Positions 1-7,929 of a stretch of 48,935 bases of DNA are shown piece by piece. The DNA comes from Pedosphaera sp. (GTDB lineage Bacteria > Verrucomicrobiota > Verrucomicrobiia > Limisphaerales > Pedosphaeraceae), in the NCBI GenBank assembly GCA_028293285.1, contig JAQGPC010000235.1, positions 1-48,935 on the forward strand, in the 5' to 3' direction. How positions within the stretch are numbered: position 1 is the first letter of the stretch; every line of letters starts with the position of its first letter. Below the pieces are notes generated by a model that saw only the letters and a list, made by a program, of their open reading frames with translations, was not told where the DNA came from and ran no database searches. The position numbers were made by a program, and so were the translations under genes.

Positions 1-2
1 TC

Positions 3-45
3 GGCGCACGTGATCGACTTTTTGCGGAGTATAATCATGTGCGCC
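3..45. repeat. imperfect 12-bp inverted repeat
   Basis: The arms GGCGCACGTGAT (3-14) and ATCATGTGCGCC (34-45) are reverse complements with one mismatch and lie 19 nt apart. The repeat sits beyond the 3' end of the first minus-strand gene. It could be an operator, a terminator of a gene outside the window, or a worn element end. Nothing here decides between these. Confidence 0.45.
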
Positions 46-122
46 GTATTTCTTTCGGCGCGTTGTGTTTAGGCGGCACACAAGCGCTGTCGCATTAATT
101 TCATAATTAAGGTCTTTATATG

Positions 123-142
123 TTGAACCCTCAGTGGTTCAA
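123..142 (-). terminator. hairpin just past the stop of the first gene
   Basis: A perfect 7-bp inverted repeat, TTGAACC and GGTTCAA with a 6-nt loop, lies 5 nt beyond the stop codon of the minus-strand gene 147-620. There is no clean T-run on the minus strand. It is therefore a weak terminator candidate, or an RNA end stabilised by structure. Confidence 0.35.
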
Positions 143-146
143 ATTA

Positions 147-620
147 TTAAATGGCCTGCGCCCGATAAACGTTGGATTTGGAACCAATCCTTTTCTGGCC
201 AAGTATTAGGACTCCCCTTTTTACCAAGTCAGACAATGGCGAACTGATGTGTTTAGTCTCTTTGAGTTGAAACTCAGGGTATTCAGACTGAAGCGCCTTT
301 AACAGCTCACTACTATCAAAAGCCCCCGGCTGCTTCATCGCCACCTCTTTAACTGCATCGATCAACGATGATCGATGGGAAGTCCTGACTGCATGTGCAG
401 GGACAACACGCCTTCGCCGCTTTTCCCCTCTAAATTCTTTTTGCGCTTCCTCTGGAGCCTGGGAAAGCGAAGGAACATCAGCCTGGCCACCGAAGTCACT
501 CCCCTCCAACAGGATATCAATTGCCCTTCGCTGCCTGACCAGCTTGGCTTTTTCAACCTCGAGAGCCTCCAGCCTAATATCGAGCTGGGTTCTATGTGCC
601 AGGATGTCTTCTCGCTTCAT
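147..620 (-). CDS. hypothetical protein, coiled coil plus winged-helix-like C-terminus
   Basis: The product is 157 residues from the ATG at 620; a TTG start at 656 would add 12 residues. About the first 40 residues (MKREDILAHR onward) are rich in Leu, Glu, Lys and Arg and predict a coiled coil. A basic linker (GEKRRRR) follows. The last 70 residues contain a helix, a DSSELLKAL helix and a SPLSDLVKRGVL segment that resemble a winged-helix fold ending in a basic hairpin. A DNA-binding accessory role is inference. No Shine-Dalgarno sequence is obvious at either start. I do not recognise the family. It lies in the accessory part of the window. Confidence 0.55.
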   Translation of the reverse strand: MKREDILAHRTQLDIRLEALEVEKAKLVRQRRAIDILLEGSDFGGQADVPSLSQAPEEAQKEFRGEKRRRRVVPAHAVRTSHRSSLIDAVKEVAMKQPGAFDSSELLKALQSEYPEFQLKETKHISSPLSDLVKRGVLILGQKRIGSKSNVYRAQAI

Positions 621-935
621 GGAATTGAGATTAGCCAGGTATGCCAGGTAGTGCAAGATATTTTTTTAAAAAAACGAAATAACCTGGCCCCCAGGCCTGG
701 AGGCCTGGCATAGGTGCCAAATCGAGCCTTGACTTAATGCAAAAAGCTGAGTATAGAAGACTGGTCCGTGCGTTTATATGTGAGATATTATATGTAACGC
801 ACAAGAGTGCGCCCTTAATAATTCAGCACTTTTCCCATGCAAAAGAAAGCCCAACCCACTGGTATGTGATTAATAATCAAAGGCTTATACCAGACATCGA
901 AACAATGCCACTTCTGCACTAATGCTTCTACTGGT
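621..935. other. spacer, no convincing gene
   Basis: This AT-rich spacer separates two divergent hypothetical genes. It holds an imperfect GC-rich palindrome, CCAGGCCT followed by GGAGGCCTGG at about 691-709. A 61-codon plus-strand frame at 737-922 has no recognisable similarity or ribosome binding site and is not called. Confidence 0.4.
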
Positions 936-1304
936 ATGAACCCCTACATTTACATTCCAAATTCAATGAAAGATGCAGGTCGGCTGTTACGCTACGCACT
1001 GGCAGCACCAGTCGAAAAGCTTTCTAAAGAAAACCTTATTCACGCTTGGTGTGCTGTAGCATATTTGTTCCCCGGCCTTCATCCTGACGGCTATGATGAC
1101 GCTGACAGTGGTTGGCCTCGGATACTCAGACGTTTTGCTGCCGAAGTGTGGCGGCGTGCCGTTAAGAATGAAATGGCAGATGATGAGTTATATGCGTCTG
1201 ACGCCCAATGGTGTGGCCTCTATGATCGCATGACAATCCACACGCGAGAGGAAACTGAACGGCGTGTGAAACTGGCAGCTGCTTTCGGAAAATTAGTTGT
1301 TTAG
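936..1304 (+). CDS. hypothetical protein, 122 residues
   Basis: This small soluble protein has plausible composition: helical, rich in Trp and Arg, with a KNEMADDELYASDAQW stretch near the middle. No signal peptide, membrane segment or known motif is visible. It starts at the ATG after GGTATGA and stops 214 nt before vsr. That gap contains a GTG reading frame of about 23 codons (near 1380) and no sign of a cytosine methyltransferase. I do not recognise it, and it may be a cargo gene of the element. Confidence 0.45.
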   Translation: MNPYIYIPNSMKDAGRLLRYALAAPVEKLSKENLIHAWCAVAYLFPGLHPDGYDDADSGWPRILRRFAAEVWRRAVKNEMADDELYASDAQWCGLYDRMTIHTREETERRVKLAAAFGKLVV

Positions 1305-1518
1305 CTTTTTCACAACGTGGCCCCAAAGTAAGCTTGCAACCCACACCGCAGGAAAGTGCATTCAACCGGAGGCGGTAAAGTGAAGAATAATAAAGGCACC
1401 ATTCCGACCAAGCATTGGACGGTTTACCAACTCTATCAACAAGGTTCTTGAGGTGAAATTAGGGAAAAATCAGTTAGCTTGTCGACTCGGCCGAATGACA
1501 AAATAACAACAACTGCGT

Positions 1519-1932
1519 ATGCCCGATGTTTTTACTGAAGCAAAACGGTCTGAAGTTATGTCCCGCATTCGCGGTCGCGGCAACAAAGAGACCGAAGTCG
1601 CCTTGAAAAAGCTATTCCGACGTCACCACATCACCGGTTGGCGGCGCCATCAACCGATATTCGGAAAGCCGGATTTTGTATTCCGCAAGCCGCGTGTAGC
1701 TGTTTTTGTCGATGGTTGTTTCTGGCATTGTTGTCCACGTCACTATAACGCACCCGCCAGCAACTTTACCTTCTGGAAAAAGAAGTTGGCGGCTAACAAG
1801 GCCCGTGATCGCCTTGTCAACCAAACCCTACGAAAGCAAGGTTGGTGCGTCCTGCGGATTTGGGAACACGATCTCGCAAAGCGAGGAGAAAAGTGTGTTC
1901 AACGCATCAAGTCTCGAATCTCCGAAGACTAG
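1519..1932 (+). CDS. vsr: very short patch repair (Vsr) endonuclease
   Basis: Vsr nicks 5' of the mismatched T in T:G mispairs left by deamination of 5-methylcytosine, so that PolA can repair them. The 137-residue length is normal for the family. Visible hallmarks are the N-terminal MSRIRGRGNKETE segment, GKPDFVF with the likely catalytic Asp52, the VFVDGCFWHCCP metal/His region at 62-73 and the terminal GWCVLRIWEHDL block. Vsr normally sits beside a dcm-type C5-cytosine methyltransferase. None is encoded in the window, although a partner could lie to the left of base 1. The upstream neighbour is unrecognised and the downstream side is a decayed DUF932 copy, so this looks like an orphan in a mobile region. 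The family call is firm; activity is inferred. Confidence 0.92.
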   Translation: MPDVFTEAKRSEVMSRIRGRGNKETEVALKKLFRRHHITGWRRHQPIFGKPDFVFRKPRVAVFVDGCFWHCCPRHYNAPASNFTFWKKKLAANKARDRLVNQTLRKQGWCVLRIWEHDLAKRGEKCVQRIKSRISED

Positions 1933-2151
1933 ATTTGCCTCAATTGCTCCGCAGCTCATCCCAAACCTCGTTCGGCATTATTCAGCGTAGGTCAGACAGA
2001 TCGGACAGCCGGATTTTGGATTGTGACACACCTCGCACAGCAATGTACACATGGGTCGCCGCCCAAAACGACGAGCCAAAACCTGAGAGGAAATTTGGTT
2101 TATAGTTTTGTTAACTAAAAAAACGCCCGCATTTAGGAACTCTGCCTTTAA

Positions 2152-2480
2152 CCAATTCACTCACTCGGTGAGCTTCTCCTGCGCTATCGAATATGCTTGG
2201 GCTTTCATACACGATTGACCAAACCCGCTGATCTGCATCGTTTGATGGTAATCCAACCTTTCTGCGACCTCACGAAAGCTTGGCCACAACTCCTGCCATG
2301 CGGTTCACCTGCCTAGCCGAAGAAGATTTAGCTCCATGTCCGATCTCGCCTAACCAATGGCTGCTTGACTTCATCAGCGGTGTCGGGGCTATCCCAGGCT
2401 TTTGGCATCCAAAATTAACCCATTCTTTCTCACCACCGCATACCGATCCGGATCCGGCACCATGATACACATATCCGGTT
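2152..2480 (-). pseudogene. decayed, internally deleted copy of the DUF932 gene
   Basis: The DNA aligns by eye, in order, with the intact DUF932 gene at 6915-7901. The block around 2165-2250 (GAGCTTCTCCT, GCTATCGAATATGC, GTTTGATGGT) matches about 6929-7035. The block at 2310-2385 (GCTCCA and TCCGATCTCG) matches about 7128-7195. The block at 2400-2450 (CACCACCGCATACCGATCC) matches about 7663-7713. About 460 bp between the second and third blocks are missing and the frame is broken repeatedly. Similarity extends into the 3' flank, where both copies have a run of A followed by a remnant or intact terminator. This is a dead paralogue produced by duplication within the element or by arrival of a second related element. 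Confidence 0.8.
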
Positions 2481-2563
2481 CACACCCCTGAGTAGCATCA
2501 CTGATTGCAAAAAAATAATTTCTTTAACAAAAGTTTTGTGATGGCTTGCTTCCGTCGATTCAC

Positions 2564-2592
2564 TTGACACATTTAACAGCGGCTCATACGAT
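2564..2592 (+). promoter_or_regulatory. strong sigma-70-type promoter of the nitrilase gene
   Basis: A perfect -35 TTGACA (2564-2569), an exact 17-nt spacer and a -10 TACGAT (2587-2592) stand directly before the gene. Transcription would start near 2599, and the ATG is at 2604. The mRNA would therefore be leaderless or nearly so, which fits the absence of a Shine-Dalgarno sequence. Confidence 0.65.
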
Positions 2593-2603
2593 CCACTCCC
2601 CTC

Positions 2604-4169
2604 ATGCCCAACATTACTATCCGCGCTCACATTAAGACTCTTTTTGAAGGAAAAAGGGTTCCAAGACAAATTCTTAGTTGGCCCCCGGACGTGTTTGCTG
2701 TCATAGCATCGCTACTTCAATCCTCGGGTGCTTATTGTAATGCAGTAGGCGAGATAGGTTCTATTTCTACGGCTGCTCCAGCTACGCTGGTGACACTTGG
2801 AAAACAGTGGCGAAGCGCCATTGTCAGAGGAGGCGATATGCCAGCCAAGCTCCTTGAGTACTGGGCGATTCTACAAAGACACAAAGATTCTAAAATCACG
2901 ACTATTTCATCAAACCAAGCACTTTTGAAAGCGATGCTTAACATGCTGGGAGCAGCTGATGAGGCTTGTAAAGAGGTCAGTTATCCCAAGGTTGGAGACC
3001 CCTTTAGCGATACAATTTGCGGAATTCTTGCTGATACGCCCGATACCCTTTGTCGCTGGATATGTCCGCAAGTTGCACGAGTGCTGCCCAAAATACATAC
3101 CCCTCAAGTCGGAATGACATTGCGTTCTTTGTCACATCATCTAGCGTTTTGCGGCCAAAATGAAGTTGATATGGGTTGGTACTTAGTTGAAGAACCTTTC
3201 TCCACAAAGCATAAGGAGCAGCTAGCAGTTAATCTTTTAATTTTTCCATATCCCTTTGAGGCTACTGCTGATAATTTTGTTCCAACGGCTATAAGAAAAT
3301 GTGGCCGAACCCACCTACCAGAGGAGTTTGGCTTTTTTACATACAATACTCCAACGGCTATTCCCTGGATTAATGGCAAATTTAGGGAAGTCTTAATGAA
3401 GTTAAAATCCAAGGGGCAAGATATTCACGGCATAATACTCCCCGAAGGCAGCTTCCCTTCCAAGGAGGAATTCTCGGCCGCCCACAGTGTTGTATGGGAG
3501 TATTTTCCAAACGCCTTTTTTCTCGTGGGTATAGCCGAGCCAAATAAGATAGCCGATGGTTTAGCGCAGAACTACCTTCAATATGCAGTCCCCATTGGAG
3601 GCGACGTGGTTTGCCTCTACTCACAATCAAAGCATCATAGGTGGCGATTAGATGAATCACAAATTAAACGGTATCAATTAGATTCGCTGGATCGGGGACA
3701 GATATGGTGGGAATCCATTGATATTTCCAAACGTAGAATTCAGTTTTTCTCAGCGAAATCTTGGTTAACATTTTGCTTTTTAATATGTGAAGATCTTGCT
3801 CGTCAAGAACCTGTTGCTCCTCTGGTGCGAGCGATAGGCCCCCACTTGGTTGTCGCTTTGCTGCAAGATGGACCTCAAATGATTCAGAGATGGCCGAATC
3901 GTTATGCTGGAGTGCTGGCCGACGATCCGGGATCTGCCGTGCTCACCGTGACAAGCGTGGGTATGATAAAAAATTGCAGCACATCCCAACCTTTCAAAAT
4001 CGGACTTTGGTGTGATCGTCGCAATACGAAGGAGCTTGAGCTCGAAAAAGGTGCAACCGCTGTGCTTCTCAAGCTAGCGAGTAAACGCACACCCGAATTT
4101 TCTGCCGACGGTAGAGAAAATCCTCGAGCAACAGCACTTTTATACGAAGATCACTTGTCAATACGCTGA
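2604..4169 (+). CDS. stand-alone nitrilase-superfamily (CN-hydrolase) protein with helical N-terminal domain
   Basis: The C-terminal half of this 521-residue protein carries the Glu-Lys-Cys triad of the nitrilase fold: E281 in GIILPEGSF, K343 in YSQSKHHRW and C395 in FLICEDLAR. A GPHLVVAL strand follows, as in amide hydrolases of this family. Residues 1-200 are mostly helical and unfamiliar (WPPDVFAVIASLL near 26-38). There is no signal peptide or membrane segment, so it should be cytoplasmic. Ordinary nitrilases are 260-350 residues and lack this N-terminal part. Nitrilase domains are known in defence-associated reverse transcriptases (UG1/DRT1), but no polymerase motif occurs here. It is followed after 21 nt by a small basic gene and converges on a C39-like protease gene. 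The substrate is unknown; a conflict or signalling role is inference from context. Confidence 0.82.
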   Translation: MPNITIRAHIKTLFEGKRVPRQILSWPPDVFAVIASLLQSSGAYCNAVGEIGSISTAAPATLVTLGKQWRSAIVRGGDMPAKLLEYWAILQRHKDSKITTISSNQALLKAMLNMLGAADEACKEVSYPKVGDPFSDTICGILADTPDTLCRWICPQVARVLPKIHTPQVGMTLRSLSHHLAFCGQNEVDMGWYLVEEPFSTKHKEQLAVNLLIFPYPFEATADNFVPTAIRKCGRTHLPEEFGFFTYNTPTAIPWINGKFREVLMKLKSKGQDIHGIILPEGSFPSKEEFSAAHSVVWEYFPNAFFLVGIAEPNKIADGLAQNYLQYAVPIGGDVVCLYSQSKHHRWRLDESQIKRYQLDSLDRGQIWWESIDISKRRIQFFSAKSWLTFCFLICEDLARQEPVAPLVRAIGPHLVVALLQDGPQMIQRWPNRYAGVLADDPGSAVLTVTSVGMIKNCSTSQPFKIGLWCDRRNTKELELEKGATAVLLKLASKRTPEFSADGRENPRATALLYEDHLSIR

Positions 4170-4190
4170 TGTTGGGGTAGTTTCTCAAGA

Positions 4191-4439
4191 ATGTCTGAGA
4201 TAAAATACATTCAACCCAAAGATGGTTCCGTTTTGGGTTTCATCAAGCAGGCGACCAACAGCAAAAAAAAGAAGAGTTTCTTAAGGTATTTATCTGCCAA
4301 GGCCCGTCCTCTAGGTAACGCTTTAATTTCTGAAAGCTCGGCATCTCTTGGGCGCAAGTCCGTGCGTCACGCCACTCGGACAGTCAGATCAAAACGCCCC
4401 TCACGTATTCGCAGATCTCAGCAAACCGTTAATTTATAG
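4191..4439 (+). CDS. small, highly basic protein downstream of the nitrilase gene
   Basis: This 82-residue protein begins 21 nt after the nitrilase stop codon and probably shares its promoter. The N-terminal 20 residues are mixed. A TNSKKKKSFLRYL segment follows, and the last 30 residues are strongly Arg/Ser-rich (VRSKRPSRIRR). It has no membrane segment or cysteine. Such composition suggests nucleic-acid binding or a disordered partner, but no family is recognised. The C39-like protease also has a small partner, so each half of this convergent locus is a large enzyme plus a small protein. Confidence 0.55.
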   Translation: MSEIKYIQPKDGSVLGFIKQATNSKKKKSFLRYLSAKARPLGNALISESSASLGRKSVRHATRTVRSKRPSRIRRSQQTVNL

Positions 4440-4533
4440 AAATTCGTAGCGGTATTCATTACTGCTATCTTGCAAAAGCGGGGGCAATAAGATGATCGTA
4501 AGGCCTAATACTTTTTTCTGCCTGTCGTAATCT

Positions 4534-6258
4534 TTACAGTAGTGAAGTGACCTTTATTTCTGTAGGCAACTCTGATAAAGGCATGTGTCCTTTAATTCCT
4601 TTTATTTCCCGTATTTTAAATCTGTAATCCTCACCCTCAGAATCCATGAAAACCAAAAAATGTGGGAGGCGAATGAGGAGGATAGGGAGCTTGGGATCTT
4701 CTGCGTTCTGATCAAATTGAGGGTTTATGACAATATCAATAACCTTTGCTTGGTTACCTACATACAAGTCAGATTCAGTCACCTCTGAGAGCCAGATGTT
4801 AGTCTGTTTCCCAATACTGGCGCGAATTAATTCGATATCCTTATCATTATAAACGTTGCCGTAGTTGTCCGGCTGTTTCAGATGTTCAAGATAATGTTCG
4901 GCTGGCAATTGTGAGGTTCGGATGACAGCAGTTCGAGAAGTTCCTTTCTCTCCCGTTATTCGAGGACGAAGGTGATCAACATAGTAGTTGTCGCAAATTC
5001 CGCTCTTTTCCCATTCACTACTTTCAAACATCGCAATTAACGCATCCCATGCGAAAATTTCCGCTTGAGTGCCAGAGAGCTTGATATTTGAAGCTTCCGG
5101 AAAAATGCCTAAAGCTGAAAAAGGGGTGAAAGCGGGCCCCGGATCCGGATAGTCCTCCGGACGGAAAGAATGTGCAGGCAAACACAACTGCATTCCGAAG
5201 TTATCATCATGCACAATAAAATCATCGACCCAGTTGAGACTGGAAATAAAAGGCTTTTCTTTCCTAATCTGTTTAGCATATGAAGCATATCCGGTAGGAA
5301 ACCAAGAATGTCTGTTCAAAGAATGCCCTACGACAGCCACTACATGAGCAGCCTCTTCACCTTCATTGTTTAGACTATTGAAACTAAGAAGGGCAGGAAA
5401 GCCCGATTCAATAAAGCTGTAAATGAATTCCCTATAAAACCGACGCTTAGACCCACTAAAATCGAGTTGATATGGGCGGAATCCGTACTCGCGCAGAACG
5501 CGTGAGATTTCCTTTGGATATAGCCCTTCATGGGTGGCACATGAATTGTCTCCAAACAGTTCTGGCACCTCTTGCATGCGGTTTTTATGATCAATTCCTA
5601 AAAGTTGATTAATGTCTTCACACGTTACTAATACATTAGAATCTCGGCAGTTATTTAGCATCATCGCCGTGCATGCGTGAGCGCAAACAGTTGTAATCGT
5701 ATTTTGCTGACAGAAAAACGTACCTAGAATCTCATAGGGCTTTTTTCTATGCGATACACTGCATTTGAATTTTCGCTTTACATGCAAATACGCCACCCAA
5801 GGAAGCTTGCCAATTATCTCTGCATTCTCTTTTGACGGTTGAATACCAACCTCCCTCACCACACTTTCGAATACATAGGTACGAACTCCTACTCCTGGAA
5901 ATTCTATATTTGCAATCACTGCCAAGCCCAGAAAGTCTTCGTCACACAGTTTTTGTATGCTGACAAGATCTTTAACTTTTTTACTTGTGAACGTTATCTT
6001 TTGAAAACTGACCCGAACAGCAGGATTTTGAAGGCGCGTCAGAATTGCCTTTTCTTCTTGGCGAAATCGGTCATGAGCGGCTGAGCTAGAGGGGATTGTT
6101 TCTATGATGGCAGTTTGCACGCCCATCAAACGCATCATCGTACATATCCGATGGAATGCTGGCCGAGATTGTAAGTCCTTCCAGATGTAGTCGATGAGTC
6201 GAAAGAAAGCGTCTGGCTCCCCGCATTGCTGGAGTTCGACTGGATTTGGTTCTTTCAT
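4534..6258 (-). CDS. large cytoplasmic C39/papain-like cysteine protease
   Basis: This 574-residue protein holds a papain-fold core at about 180-356. It has an oxyanion Gln in CQQN (Q184/Q185), the catalytic Cys192 in TTVCAHACTAMM, His305 in AAHVVAVVGH and Asp/Asn in HDDNFG (351-353). This Q-C-H-D/N order matches bacteriocin-processing C39-type peptidases. There is no ABC transporter, membrane segment or signal peptide, and no double-glycine substrate is seen nearby. The N-terminal 170 and C-terminal 200 residues are unfamiliar and could be sensor or partner domains. It is transcribed behind a 67-residue gene with a 51-nt gap and converges on the nitrilase pair with 94 nt between. Proteases of this class do occur in defence islands; a role here is inference. 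Confidence 0.75.
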   Translation of the reverse strand: MKEPNPVELQQCGEPDAFFRLIDYIWKDLQSRPAFHRICTMMRLMGVQTAIIETIPSSSAAHDRFRQEEKAILTRLQNPAVRVSFQKITFTSKKVKDLVSIQKLCDEDFLGLAVIANIEFPGVGVRTYVFESVVREVGIQPSKENAEIIGKLPWVAYLHVKRKFKCSVSHRKKPYEILGTFFCQQNTITTVCAHACTAMMLNNCRDSNVLVTCEDINQLLGIDHKNRMQEVPELFGDNSCATHEGLYPKEISRVLREYGFRPYQLDFSGSKRRFYREFIYSFIESGFPALLSFNSLNNEGEEAAHVVAVVGHSLNRHSWFPTGYASYAKQIRKEKPFISSLNWVDDFIVHDDNFGMQLCLPAHSFRPEDYPDPGPAFTPFSALGIFPEASNIKLSGTQAEIFAWDALIAMFESSEWEKSGICDNYYVDHLRPRITGEKGTSRTAVIRTSQLPAEHYLEHLKQPDNYGNVYNDKDIELIRASIGKQTNIWLSEVTESDLYVGNQAKVIDIVINPQFDQNAEDPKLPILLIRLPHFLVFMDSEGEDYRFKIREIKGIKGHMPLSELPTEIKVTSLL

Positions 6259-6309
6259 AAAAAAAAGCGGATGTTATTGCATCCGCTGCGTCAAAGATTT
6301 TTCTAAATG

Positions 6310-6513
6310 TTAAATGGTATGGGCTCGTGTATAATTTGGCCTGAAACCAACAATTTGGTGATTAGATTTCTTTGAATCTTCGAGAGCCCGTGTAACCTCC
6401 TTCAGCGCTTTTCGGATTGTCTTCCGTTGCTCACTGACGCGTTTTACTGTCCAAGAAAAATTTACATGAACCTCATTGGCTTTCTTCTCTAAAATTAAGT
6501 TCCGTTCAGGCAT
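6310..6513 (-). CDS. small charged protein upstream of the C39-like protease
   Basis: This 67-residue protein starts MPERNLILEKK and has a long amphipathic, charged middle (RVSEQRKTIRKALKEV) that predicts a helix or coiled coil. A short tail, VGFRPNYTRAHTI, follows. It is the first gene of a two-gene minus-strand unit with the protease. A TATAAT-like -10 lies about 79 nt upstream of the start. Plausible jobs are inhibitor, adaptor or substrate of the protease; none is shown. I do not recognise the family. Confidence 0.55.
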   Translation of the reverse strand: MPERNLILEKKANEVHVNFSWTVKRVSEQRKTIRKALKEVTRALEDSKKSNHQIVGFRPNYTRAHTI

Positions 6514-6591
6514 ATTACTCTTCGATCTAAATTAGTTCAAATTCTTCGTTTGTTGGTTACCCTTCGCCACCAACCTTGGCTTTGATCTTTG

Positions 6592-6634
6592 ATTATAGTC
6601 CAGCTAACCACGCATAAAAGTGGGTAAACTACCC
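6592..6634 (-). promoter_or_regulatory. promoter region with palindrome, upstream of the C39 unit
   Basis: On the minus strand a perfect -10 TATAAT lies at 6592-6597. About 25 nt upstream is the inverted repeat GGGTA-AAC-TACCC (6622-6634), overlapping where the -35 would be. No good -35 hexamer is present. This arrangement would suit an activator or repressor site. The rest of 6514-6876 holds nothing convincing; a 72-codon plus-strand frame at 6660-6878 is not supported. Confidence 0.4.
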
Positions 6635-6876
6635 CATAATTGTAGTTAAGCAAGGCATTTTGGCGCTTTCTTCTTGCCCTAGACGTGGCTTGCAAATCAT
6701 AGTTGCCACGTTGTCAACGGATAGGCTTGTACTGAGAAAAAGTTCCATAGCCTTCCCTAGTTCATTCCATGCTTTCCGCTGCAACAGGAGTTATAATAAA
6801 CTCCATGACTACATCTCCAGCTCAGCTTTCCAAAACCGGTCACTGACGGCTATCAACGATTCTAAATTTCAGGGCT

Positions 6877-6905
6877 AAAAAAAGAGTCCGCCTGCGTGCG
6901 AACTC
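6877..6905 (-). terminator. intrinsic terminator of the DUF932 gene
   Basis: On the minus strand, just past the stop at 6915, an AGAGTTCG / CGGACTCT stem with one non-Watson-Crick position closes an 8-nt loop. Seven T residues follow at once. The same position beside the decayed DUF932 copy near 2115-2145 keeps the T-run but has lost the stem. Confidence 0.75.
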
Positions 6906-6914
6906 TCCTTTTCT

Positions 6915-7901
6915 TCAATCCAGCCATTCGGCGAGCTTCTCCTCCGCTATCGAATATGCCCGCGCCTTCATCCGATACGCGGCACCAACCCAAGCGGATG
7001 ATAAGCGTTGATCCTGCTTCTGGCGAGTTTGATGGTGGTCGAGCCACTCCGTCACCCCGCAAAACCCGGCCCACAAAGTCCCTTCGACTCCCGGCATACG
7101 ATTCCCCTTGCCTTGATCAAAGAAGTATTGGCTCCAAGTTCGATCTCGTTCCGCCATGGGTTGTTTGATTGGATCTTCAGAATCGGGATACACTTCTTTG
7201 AGGTATTCCGTTAATCGGTTCGCATCCATTGGCACCCTGGCCATCGCTTGGAACGATTCCTCCATGGTGTTGAACTGGGTATCGATGAGCCCCAGCATCT
7301 GGTTGGCTTCCTTGAGCCGTTCATGAATGTCCTGATGATGGAACACCCGCCATACCGGTCCATCATTCATGGCTAGTGTTAGGGTGTTTTGGCACACCAC
7401 TCTCACGAGAGTGAACTTGATCTGCACCGCACTCTTGCCATCGTGACTGTTGCACAGAAGCAGATACTTTTCTGAGATGTCATCGCCCACCACCCGCATG
7501 GTGGAAGGCAACTTGGCCAAAATCCAGACTCGTTCCCCCTGCCCCAAGGCTCCGGCAGTGTGGTAAATGGCAGCTTCCTGTCCCACGATGGGATCAAAGA
7601 AGCCAAAGGCTTCGTGGTTCTGCAAAGGGGTGTATTCCTTGCTCACCACGCCCAAGATGGGACTTTTGGTATCCACGATTAATCCATCCTTTCTTACCAC
7701 CGCATACCGATCCGGCACCTTTATCCGAGCTGCTCCTGCGTAGAGCGGCAACTTCACCACTTCCCAATCGAGCTTAGCCGCCGTGATGGCTTCCTCAGCG
7801 GTAGCCGGTTTATCGAGTTTCGTTCCCAGCCCGTGCCAAGGGACTTCCTCGACATAAAACATGGAGGCTTCTCCATTTTGAATCAAAAGATTGTGTGACA
7901 T
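6915..7901 (-). CDS. DUF932 family phage/plasmid-associated protein
   Basis: This 328-residue protein has family landmarks: an N-terminal WHGLGTKLD motif, LGVVSKEYTPLQNHEAF, FTLVRVVCQNTL and a C-terminal region ending in KARAYSIAEEKLAEWLD. DUF932 proteins are found on plasmids, phages and integrative elements; their biochemical role is not settled. I chose the ATG at 7901 (MSHNLL) because AAGG lies 9 nt upstream. An ATG 6 nt earlier is too close, and a frame extending to 8111 would run through a hairpin. A terminator follows the stop. A truncated ligase gene and a small membrane ORF lie upstream on the same strand, and a decayed copy of the same gene lies at 2152-2480. Confidence 0.85.
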   Translation of the reverse strand: MSHNLLIQNGEASMFYVEEVPWHGLGTKLDKPATAEEAITAAKLDWEVVKLPLYAGAARIKVPDRYAVVRKDGLIVDTKSPILGVVSKEYTPLQNHEAFGFFDPIVGQEAAIYHTAGALGQGERVWILAKLPSTMRVVGDDISEKYLLLCNSHDGKSAVQIKFTLVRVVCQNTLTLAMNDGPVWRVFHHQDIHERLKEANQMLGLIDTQFNTMEESFQAMARVPMDANRLTEYLKEVYPDSEDPIKQPMAERDRTWSQYFFDQGKGNRMPGVEGTLWAGFCGVTEWLDHHQTRQKQDQRLSSAWVGAAYRMKARAYSIAEEKLAEWLD

Positions 7902-7929
7902 ATACATATTCCTTTTCTCTTTGAAAAAT

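Noticed and set aside
2536..2560. GCTTCCG near 2550, considered as the missing 3' acceptor strand of the tRNA-Arg
   Set aside because: No CCA-compatible spacing, T-arm or anticodon strand is adjacent, so the 7-nt match is chance.
2604..3200. Reverse transcriptase domain before the nitrilase domain, as in UG1/DRT1
   Set aside because: No YxDD motif or other polymerase motif in residues 1-250; the part is mostly helical.
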